From assembly GCA_030038335.1 (NCBI GenBank), contig JASHPC010000114.1, positions 1 to 5,420 on the forward strand: a stretch of 5,420 bases of DNA. Reading direction: 5' to 3'. The DNA is from Vulcanimicrobiota bacterium (lineage in GTDB: Bacteria > Vulcanimicrobiota > Vulcanimicrobiia > Vulcanimicrobiales > Vulcanimicrobiaceae). Of this stretch, positions 1 through 5,420 are shown piece after piece (the stretch's first letter is position 1; every line of letters begins with the position of its first letter). A program made the position numbers and the translations under genes. The notes under the pieces were generated by a model, which was given only the letters and a program-made list of their open reading frames with translations, was not told the origin of the DNA and searched no databases.

Positions 1-1287
1 GAACTCGATGCGCTTCTTGACGCCCAGCGCCATGCCACCACCGGCGAGAAGTTGCAGATCGCGTTCGGGCGTAACGAGGAGCGGCGCCGGATGCCCCGCC
101 ATTGCGTAGCGAAGCGTTCCGCTCACGAGATCGAGGACGGCGAAGAATGCCGTCACCATGCGGTGCGATTCGTCCGAGCAGAGGACGCGATTCACGCGCC
201 GAAGCACCGCTGCCGGGTCGCTATCCTCGCGCGCGGCGACGCGAATCGCTTGACGCACGGCTCCCATGACGGTCGCCGCTTGCAGATCGTGTCCCGCCAC
301 GTCTCCGACATCGATTGCGAGCTCGCGTTCGGAGAGCAAGAACACGTCGTACCAGTCGCCCCCGATCTCCGTGCTCTTCGCAGCCGAAACGTAGGCGGCG
401 TCGATGCGCAACCCGGGAAGAATGGGCAGCTCCTGCGGCAAGAGCGCTTGCTGCAGCGTCGACGCGACGTGATGCTCGCGCTCGTATGCATCGAGCAACT
501 TCTCCTTCTGGTGCAGCGCCTCGCGCAAGCGATGCGTGGTCTCTTCATAGAGACGGTCGACCATCGCGATTTCGTCGTCGCCGTCGATTGCTTCGGTGCT
601 CTCTCCCGCGCCGAGGCGCCGAACATTCCGTGCCAGCATCTCAAGACGCCGCACGATGCGCACGCCGAATCCGGTCATCGCGAGAATCGTCGCCGCAATT
701 CCAACGACGCATACGAGGAGCAGCGTGACGAGCAAGATACGCAGGCGCTTGGAGAACGCGTCGAAGCGCTCGATCGTCAGCCGCCGTTCGTTTTGATCGA
801 AGTTCGTCTTCGCCGCGCTGAGCGCAAGGCCGAGGCGACTAATGTACGGCGACTTCGCATACGCGCGAGCCTCTGCAATCTTACCGGCTTGCAGGAACCC
901 GATGTATCGTCCGATGGCATTCATTCCCGCCCGTGAGAGATCCACGTAGCGCGTCGCTGCCGCGTGACGCGCCGGGTCTCCGGCATCGTTTGCGAGAAGA
1001 GCCCTCGCCTGCGGAGGAAACTGCACGAGCGCTCGTCTGTAAGGAGCAAGCACCGCCGGATCCTGTCGCTGCGTATATGCATTTGCCACCCTGCCACCGA
1101 GGCTAACCGTCGCGGAGAGTGCATCCGATTGCGAAAGTGCAATGGTTGCAGCACGTGAACCAGCCGAAACGCGCTCTGCCTGTCCGACCAGGACGCCGGC
1201 GATCGTAACGAGCAGGATGAGAAAGACAAGCGGGACGGCACTTAGGAGAAGCGCCTGAAGGCGAATCTTTCCGATTCGGGCGGGCAT
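1..1287 (-). CDS. CHASE3-like/HAMP sensor SpoIIE-type PP2C serine phosphatase, 3' end cut by window
   Basis: The reading frame is open for 429 codons from the ATG at 1287 to the left edge with no stop, so the C-terminus is missing. Domains: a hydrophobic helix at about residues 11-35 after a basic start (MPARIGKIRLQ); an extracytoplasmic, mostly helical, Ala-rich region at about 36-180 resembling CHASE3 sensors; a second membrane helix at about 183-205; a HAMP linker at about 207-255; a short helical linker; then a SpoIIE/RsbU-type PP2C domain from about 275. Diagnostic motifs are GGDWYDVF (309-316), VGDVAGHD (327-334), TAFFAVLD (379-386) and AGHPAPLL (397-404). D311 and D329 are the expected metal-binding aspartates. 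The remaining PP2C aspartate motif would lie off the window. Family members dephosphorylate anti-sigma-factor antagonists; the substrate here is unknown. No clear ribosome binding site precedes the ATG. An in-frame ATG at 1362 would add 25 residues, but the chosen start puts the membrane helix near the N-terminus as usual. Confidence 0.92.
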   Translation of the reverse strand, partial: MPARIGKIRLQALLLSAVPLVFLILLVTIAGVLVGQAERVSAGSRAATIALSQSDALSATVSLGGRVANAYTQRQDPAVLAPYRRALVQFPPQARALLANDAGDPARHAAATRYVDLSRAGMNAIGRYIGFLQAGKIAEARAYAKSPYISRLGLALSAAKTNFDQNERRLTIERFDAFSKRLRILLVTLLLVCVVGIAATILAMTGFGVRIVRRLEMLARNVRRLGAGESTEAIDGDDEIAMVDRLYEETTHRLREALHQKEKLLDAYEREHHVASTLQQALLPQELPILPGLRIDAAYVSAAKSTEIGGDWYDVFLLSERELAIDVGDVAGHDLQAATVMGAVRQAIRVAAREDSDPAAVLRRVNRVLCSDESHRMVTAFFAVLDLVSGTLRYAMAGHPAPLLVTPERDLQLLAGGGMALGVKKRIEF

Positions 1288-1352
1288 GGAGAGACCGGTT
1301 TTCGGCGGGCAAGGAGGAGCGCCTTCGAGCGGGGTGCGGGAAGAGAGCTGAA
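1288..1352. promoter_or_regulatory. Divergent intergenic region between the phosphatase gene and the cfa operon
   Basis: These 65 bases are the only non-coding gap in the window and must carry, or lie close to, the start signals of two divergent transcripts. I see no convincing -35/-10 pair on either strand, so promoters may use a non-housekeeping consensus or extend into the flanking genes. The plus strand has a strong Shine-Dalgarno-like AAGGAGGA at 1311-1318, but it lies 34 bases before the cfa ATG, too far to serve it. A weaker purine run (GAAGAGAG, 1340-1347) is better placed for that start. The role as a promoter region is inferred from gene orientation alone. Confidence 0.4.
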
Positions 1353-2603
1353 ATGGAGTCATCGGCCGTCGTGCGCGACGTCCTTCGCGCGCTCTTTGGA
1401 GACGGCGACGCGAACATGCCAGGCATACGCCTCTGGGACGGCACCAGCTTGGGCAGCGCAAGCGCGCCCTTCACGCTCGTCGTGGGGCACCCGGGAGCGT
1501 TGCGCGTCGCATTGCGACCGCCCGTGGATCTCTCCGCGGGCCGCGCTTTTGCAGCCGGCCTCCTCGATTGCGAGGGCGACGTCGAAAGCGCCGTCGACGC
1601 GCTGCTCAAGGCTGCTGCCTCTCTCGACGGCGCGCGCGCAACGAAACTCTGGCTCTTGCTGCGTCGCCTGCCGCGCGTCGACGTTCCGCCTCTGCGCGAA
1701 GCGCGCCTGCGCGGTACGCGCCACTCTCGCGAGCGTGACAGTGCGGCGATTCGATTTCATTACGATCAACCGCTTCCATTCTATTCGTCATTCCTGGACA
1801 GACGCTTAGTCTATTCGTGCGCCTACTTCGATGACGGCGTCACGGAGCTCGACGACGCGCAAGCCGCAAAGCTCGATCACGTCCTCCGTAAACTACGTCT
1901 GCGCCCGGGAGAGTCACTGCTCGACATCGGATGCGGCTGGGGCGCGCTCGTCATCCGCGCGGCTGAGCGCTTCGGCGCGCGCGCCGTGGGCGTCACCCTG
2001 AGCCACAGTCAGTTCGAGGAGGGAAACCGCAGAATTCGTGAAGCGGGACTCGAGCATCGAGCTCGCATTGAGTTGCGGGACTACCGCGATCTTGGGTCGG
2101 AGCGATTCGACAAGATCGCGAGCATCGGCATGTTCGAGCACGTCGGACGATCGAAGCTGGGCGAATACTTCTCCTGCGCGTACGCTGCGTTGCAGCCCGG
2201 TGGCCTCTTCCTCAATCACGGCATTGCGGCCGAGCAGAAGGCCGGACGCGTGCGCATCCCAAGCTTCATGGAGCACTTCGTCTTCCCCGACGGCGAGCTC
2301 GTTCTCATCGCGGAGGCGCTGCAGTTCGCTCAAGACGCGGGCTTCGAGGTGCGCGACGTCGAGAACCTTCGCGAGCACTACGCGCGAACGCTGCGCGCGT
2401 GGGTCACGAACCTCGAACGCAATCGCGACGCGGCGGTTGCGGCCGCCGGCGAGCAGAGCTACCGGATCTGGAGACTCTACATGGCTGGCAGCGCGCAGGG
2501 CTTCCGAACGCGCCGCATTGCGATCTTTCAATCGCTTCTCGCACGGCCGCGCGAGGACGGACATGTCGACGTTCCGGAGACACGACGGGATTTGTACGCG
2601 TGA
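1353..2603 (+). CDS. cfa: Cyclopropane-fatty-acyl-phospholipid synthase (SAM-dependent)
   Basis: This 416-residue protein is close to the usual length for the family. Family members transfer a methylene group from S-adenosylmethionine to cis double bonds of membrane phospholipid acyl chains at the inner face of the membrane. The N-terminal ~110 residues match the family's small lipid-facing domain in style. The catalytic domain follows: HYD at 136-138, FLDRRLVYSCAYF (147-159), the SAM-binding loop LLDIGCGWG (189-197), GVTLSHSQ (213-220), IGMFEHVG (258-265), GGLFLNHGIA (283-292) and the YARTLRAW helix (343-350). By alignment from memory to E. coli Cfa, the bicarbonate-binding residues are all present as C156, E262, H289, I291 and Y343, so the enzyme looks active. 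The usual GN-type motif after HYD is replaced by QPLP. A broader reading is a SAM methyltransferase of the mycolic-acid cyclopropane synthase family acting on another lipid. The ATG at 1353 has only a weak purine-rich ribosome site; no other in-frame start lies just upstream. It is the first gene of the three-gene operon. Confidence 0.93.
   Translation: MESSAVVRDVLRALFGDGDANMPGIRLWDGTSLGSASAPFTLVVGHPGALRVALRPPVDLSAGRAFAAGLLDCEGDVESAVDALLKAAASLDGARATKLWLLLRRLPRVDVPPLREARLRGTRHSRERDSAAIRFHYDQPLPFYSSFLDRRLVYSCAYFDDGVTELDDAQAAKLDHVLRKLRLRPGESLLDIGCGWGALVIRAAERFGARAVGVTLSHSQFEEGNRRIREAGLEHRARIELRDYRDLGSERFDKIASIGMFEHVGRSKLGEYFSCAYAALQPGGLFLNHGIAAEQKAGRVRIPSFMEHFVFPDGELVLIAEALQFAQDAGFEVRDVENLREHYARTLRAWVTNLERNRDAAVAAAGEQSYRIWRLYMAGSAQGFRTRRIAIFQSLLARPREDGHVDVPETRRDLYA
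2600..2603 (+). promoter_or_regulatory. GTGA start/stop overlap, probable translational coupling
   Basis: The last bases of cfa (TGA, 2601-2603) overlap the GTG start (2600-2602) of the flavin oxidoreductase in the sequence GTGA. No strong ribosome site precedes this GTG; the nearest purine run, ACGGGA at 2585-2590, is weak. Re-initiation by ribosomes finishing cfa is therefore the likely route of translation. Confidence 0.6.
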
Positions 2604-3670
2604 GCGCGCTCTTCTCGCCGCTCGCGCTGCGCAACCTCACGCTCGAAAACCGCGTCGTCGTTTCGCCGATGTGCCAGTACTCGTCCGTCGACGGCAGCGC
2701 AAACGACTGGCACGTCGTCAATGTCGGCCACTTCGCGCTCTCCGGCCCAGGTCTGGCATTCTTCGAAGCGACGCACGTCAGCCCAGAGGGGCGTATCACC
2801 GATCGAGACCTCGGCCTCTATAGCGACGAGAACGAGACCGGCATGGAGCGCGTCGTTCGATTCTTGCGCAGTTGGACGCGCGTGAGTGTCGGCGTGCAGC
2901 TCGCGCACGCGGGGCGAAAGGGTTCGACGTTGCCGCCCTGGGAAGGCGGCGGAGCTGCGTCGGGAGAGCGCTCGTATTCCATCGTCGCGCCTTCAGCGAT
3001 CCCATACGAAGAAGGCTGGCACGTTCCCTCGGCGCTCGACGACGAGGGAATGCAGAAGGTGCGCAACGACTTCGCGGAGGCGGCGAAGCGAGCGCAACGC
3101 CTCGGCATCGACGTCGTCGAGCTCCACTTCGCGCACGGATATCTCGCGCATCAGTTTCTTTCTCCGCTCTCGAACCTGCGCTCCGACCGCTACGGTGGGT
3201 CACTCGAAAATCGCATGCGTTTTCCGCTCGAGCTCTTCGATTGCGTTCGCGCGCTATGGCCGGAAGAGAAACCACTTGGGGTTCGCATTTCGGCGACTGA
3301 CTGGGTAGAGGGCGGCTGGGACGTTGACTCTTCCGTTGCGTTCTCGTCTGCATTGAAGGTCCGTGGATGCGACTTCGTCGACGTTTCCAGCGGCGGCCTG
3401 TCGCCGAAGCAACACATCGACGCGACACCAGGCTATCAGGTTCCGTTCTCGGCGCGAATCAAACGCGAGACCGGCGCTCGCACGATTGCGATCGGAAAAA
3501 TCACCGATCCAAGGCAAGCCGAGCAGATCGTCGCAAACGGCGACGCGGATATGGTCGCACTCGCGCGCGGATTTCTGCGGTGGCCACGGTGGACGTGGGA
3601 CGCTGCCGACGAGCTCGGCGGCGAACCGTTCGTGCCGAATCAATATTTGCGAGGCCGAACGACGCACTGA
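2600..3670 (+). CDS. NADH:flavin oxidoreductase, old yellow enzyme family (YqjM/XenA-like ene-reductase)
   Basis: This 356-residue FMN-dependent TIM-barrel enzyme has the usual length for YqjM/XenA-type old yellow enzymes, which use NAD(P)H to reduce activated C=C bonds in enals, enones and some nitro compounds or nitrate esters in the cytoplasm. Visible motifs are the N-terminal FSPLALRNLTLENRVVVSPM; the cysteine that tunes the flavin in PMCQYS (C25, with Y27); EATHVSPEGRITD (56-68); QLAHAGRK (100-107, Q100 contacting FMN); the substrate-binding pair and proton donor in HFAHGY (H176, H179, Y181); SPLSNLRSDRYGG (188-200); VRISATDW (228-235, R229 for FMN); SSGG (263-266); IGKITD (298-303) and the phosphate-binding end ALARGF (320-325). 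R352 in QYLRGR lies where YqjM has its arginine finger, but the terminal tryptophan of YqjM is absent. The frame is open upstream to an ATG at 2399, but family N-termini begin at MSxLFxP and the extra 67 residues are cfa-overlapping Arg-rich shadow sequence, so the GTG at 2600 is chosen. The physiological substrate cannot be read from sequence. Confidence 0.94.
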   Translation: MSALFSPLALRNLTLENRVVVSPMCQYSSVDGSANDWHVVNVGHFALSGPGLAFFEATHVSPEGRITDRDLGLYSDENETGMERVVRFLRSWTRVSVGVQLAHAGRKGSTLPPWEGGGAASGERSYSIVAPSAIPYEEGWHVPSALDDEGMQKVRNDFAEAAKRAQRLGIDVVELHFAHGYLAHQFLSPLSNLRSDRYGGSLENRMRFPLELFDCVRALWPEEKPLGVRISATDWVEGGWDVDSSVAFSSALKVRGCDFVDVSSGGLSPKQHIDATPGYQVPFSARIKRETGARTIAIGKITDPRQAEQIVANGDADMVALARGFLRWPRWTWDAADELGGEPFVPNQYLRGRTTH

Positions 3671-3672
3671 TG
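3668..3672 (+). promoter_or_regulatory. TGATG stop/start overlap, probable translational coupling
   Basis: The stop TGA (3668-3670) of the flavin oxidoreductase shares its last base with the ATG (3670-3672) of the P-type ATPase. The only nearby purine run is GAGG at 3651-3654, about 15 bases before the ATG and so too distant to be a good ribosome site. The ATPase is therefore probably translated by re-initiation from the upstream gene and co-expressed with it. Confidence 0.6.
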
Positions 3673-5420
3673 GATTGGACGTGCCCCATGCATGCCGAAG
3701 TCGTTCGGCCTGCTTCCGGTTCGTGTCCGTCGTGCGGGATGGCACTCGAGCCGCGCGAGATCGGCGCCGAACCGGAGGACGGCGGCGAGCTCCTCGATAT
3801 GACGCGGCGTCTTTGGATCGCCGCGCTCTTCTCCGCTCCGGCGCTCGTCATTGCGATGACGCGGCCGATACCGTGGCTCGAGCTCGCTCTCGCGACGCCA
3901 GTCGTCTTGTGGTGCGCTGCGCCGCTCTTTCAGCGAGGGCTGCAGTCGCTCGCGCAACATAGTCTGAACATGTTCACGCTCGTCGGACTCGGAATCGGCG
4001 TTGCATACGCATATAGCATCGCCGCACTCTTCACACACGGCGCACTCTACTTCGAATCGTCCGCGGTCATCACGACACTCGTCCTGCTCGGTCAAGTGCT
4101 CGAGTTGCGCGCTCGCCGGCGCACGGGTGCGGCAATCCGCGCACTTTTGGAACTGACGCCACCGACGGCGCGCCGTCTCCTTCCCAATGGTAGCGACGAG
4201 GACGTCGCGCTCAATGACGTGGCCGTCGGCGATCGCCTTCGCGTTCGCCCCGGTGAGAGAGTTCCCGTCGACGGCGTCGTAGCGAGCGGCGAGTCGTACG
4301 TCGACGAATCGATGCTGACCGGCGAGTCGTCACCGGTGGCAAAGCGCGCCGGTGACATAGTCGTCGGCGGTACGGTCAACGGCAACGGCGCGCTCATCAT
4401 GCTCGCGCAGCGCGTTGGAGACGACACGACGCTCGCGCGCATCGTTACGATGGTCGGCGAAGCCGCGCGGACGCGCGCGCCGGTGCAGCGACTTGCGGAC
4501 GCCATCGCTGCGATCTTTGTTCCTGCCGTCATAGCCATCTCGGTAGCAACCTTTTTCGCGTGGCTCGCTTTCGGTCCACATCACGCGCTCTCGCTTGCAG
4601 TCGTCAATGCCGTCAGCGTTCTCATCGTGGCCTGCCCGTGCGCGCTCGGACTTGCCACGCCGATGGCGATCACCGCTGCAAGTGGCCGAGGCGCGAACCT
4701 CGGCGTCCTTTTCAAAAATGCGGAGGCGATCGAGACGCTCGGCCGCGCAAGCGTGCTCGCGATCGACAAGACGGGAACGCTCACTGAGGGTCGGCCCAGG
4801 GTTTCGGCGATGGTCGCGCATCCGGATGTCAACGTGACGGATTCGTTCTTGACGCTCGCGGCTGCGGTGGAGAGCGTTAGCGAGCATCCGATCGCGTCGG
4901 CGATCGTCGAATACGCGCGAGAAAGAGGAGTCGCGATACCAGAGGCACTTCGCGTCGTCGCCGTTGCGGGCAAGGGCATCTCGGGCGACGTCTCCGAGCA
5001 CGACGTCGCGATCGGTAACGATGCGCTCATGCGGGACCGTCACGTCGACGCCGCTGCGCTCGACGCCGAAGCGCGCACGCTGCGCGAGCGCGGCGCCAGC
5101 GTTGCGTTCGTTGCAGTAGACGGAAGGCTCGCAGGAATCTTCGCGGTCTCCGATCCCTTGAAGCCGGGCGCGAGGGATGCGATCGACGAACTCCGCCGCG
5201 AAGGCCTGCACGTCGTCATGCTCACGGGAGATCACGCAACGGCGGCGCGTGCAGTCGCGGATGCTGCGGGGATCGGTGACGTTCGTGCGGACGTGCTTCC
5301 CGAACGAAAAGCGCAGATCGTCGGAGAGTTACGGAACGGACAGCGCATCGTCGCAGTCGCCGGTGACGGCATCAACGATGCACCGGCCTTGGCTACGGCC
5401 GACGTTGGAATCGCGATGGG
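3670..5420 (+). CDS. copA: P1B-type Cu+/Ag+ exporting ATPase with N-terminal heavy-metal-binding domain, 3' end cut by window
   Basis: The frame is open for 583 codons plus two bases to the right edge, so the final membrane helices are missing. The N-terminus is a short Cys-rich heavy-metal-binding domain: TCPMH (4-8) and GSCPSCGMALEP (17-28), with C5, H8, C19 and C22 as likely ligands; there is no CxxC-bearing HMA domain of the usual kind. Membrane helices follow at about 48-64, 69-86, 100-121 and 127-146. The actuator domain carries TGES (217-220). The helix with CPC (322-324), the transport-site signature of Cu+/Ag+ pumps, comes next. The phosphorylated aspartate is D366 in DKTGT (366-370); the nucleotide domain has the P1B-specific SEHP (404-407) and GKGISG (434-439); TGD (519-521) and GDGINDAP (565-572) complete the P domain. 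All catalytic motifs are intact. Such pumps drive monovalent copper or silver out of the cytoplasm using ATP. CPC argues against CopB (CPH) types; a silver pump (SilP-like) remains possible. It is the last gene of the visible operon. Confidence 0.95.
   Translation, partial: MDWTCPMHAEVVRPASGSCPSCGMALEPREIGAEPEDGGELLDMTRRLWIAALFSAPALVIAMTRPIPWLELALATPVVLWCAAPLFQRGLQSLAQHSLNMFTLVGLGIGVAYAYSIAALFTHGALYFESSAVITTLVLLGQVLELRARRRTGAAIRALLELTPPTARRLLPNGSDEDVALNDVAVGDRLRVRPGERVPVDGVVASGESYVDESMLTGESSPVAKRAGDIVVGGTVNGNGALIMLAQRVGDDTTLARIVTMVGEAARTRAPVQRLADAIAAIFVPAVIAISVATFFAWLAFGPHHALSLAVVNAVSVLIVACPCALGLATPMAITAASGRGANLGVLFKNAEAIETLGRASVLAIDKTGTLTEGRPRVSAMVAHPDVNVTDSFLTLAAAVESVSEHPIASAIVEYARERGVAIPEALRVVAVAGKGISGDVSEHDVAIGNDALMRDRHVDAAALDAEARTLRERGASVAFVAVDGRLAGIFAVSDPLKPGARDAIDELRREGLHVVMLTGDHATAARAVADAAGIGDVRADVLPERKAQIVGELRNGQRIVAVAGDGINDAPALATADVGIAM

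Noticed and set aside
52..936. Long open frame (294 codons) on the plus strand opposite the phosphatase gene
   Set aside because: It is exactly codon-aligned with the minus-strand gene, where rarity of TTA, CTA and TCA codons in GC-rich DNA leaves the antisense frame open. The product is rich in Arg, His and Glu with no recognisable domain, whereas the opposite strand encodes clear HAMP and PP2C motifs.
1294..1306. Small inverted repeat around CCGGTTTTCGG as a possible terminator or operator
   Set aside because: The stem is only three or four base pairs with no following T run, and it lies between divergent starts where no terminator is expected.
1914..2564. Minus-strand open frame of 216 codons inside the cyclopropane synthase gene
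   Set aside because: It is codon-aligned antisense to the catalytic domain and has no recognisable motif; other open frames across 2400-3750 are rejected for the same reason.
2399..2599. 67-residue N-terminal extension of the flavin oxidoreductase from an upstream ATG
   Set aside because: The extension lies wholly within the end of the cyclopropane synthase in another frame, is Arg-rich and unlike any family N-terminus, while the GTG at 2600 gives the normal family start and a standard 4-base overlap.
4330..5235. Long open frame (301 codons) on the minus strand opposite the P-type ATPase
   Set aside because: It is codon-aligned antisense to a gene with intact TGES, CPC, DKTGT and SEHP motifs. 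The product is Arg/Asp-rich and low in hydrophobic residues, typical of a GC-rich shadow frame.

Overview
The window is compact, GC-rich bacterial chromosome (roughly 60-65% G+C by eye) holding four protein-coding genes and almost no non-coding DNA. The first and last genes run off the edges. Codons ending in G or C dominate in all four, and nothing looks recently transferred: there is no insertion sequence, phage gene, tRNA or CRISPR array. The host cannot be named from sequence alone. Base composition and protein style fit a GC-rich environmental bacterium such as a proteobacterium or a member of a less-studied phylum like Eremiobacterota, but this is a guess.

Layout: positions 1-1287 (minus strand) encode a membrane-anchored sensor phosphatase with a CHASE3-like sensor region, a HAMP linker and a SpoIIE/RsbU-type PP2C domain, cut off by the left edge. 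A 65-base divergent gap (1288-1352) separates it from a plus-strand cluster of three genes: a cyclopropane-fatty-acyl-phospholipid synthase (1353-2603), an old yellow enzyme of the YqjM/XenA type (2600-3670), and a Cu+/Ag+-type P1B ATPase with an N-terminal heavy-metal-binding domain (3670 to the right edge). The plus-strand genes overlap by 4 bases and 1 base, so they very probably form one translationally coupled operon.

How they may work together (inference): all three operon products suit an envelope or chemical-stress response. The first cyclopropanates unsaturated membrane lipids, the second reduces reactive electrophilic alkenes, and the third exports copper or silver. The divergent phosphatase belongs to a family that commonly controls anti-sigma/anti-anti-sigma partner switching, so it could regulate a stress sigma factor, but no such partner lies in the window. 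Each gene belongs to a well-known family. The unusual points are their grouping and a few local sequence variations, and I see no clear evidence of a wholly new system.
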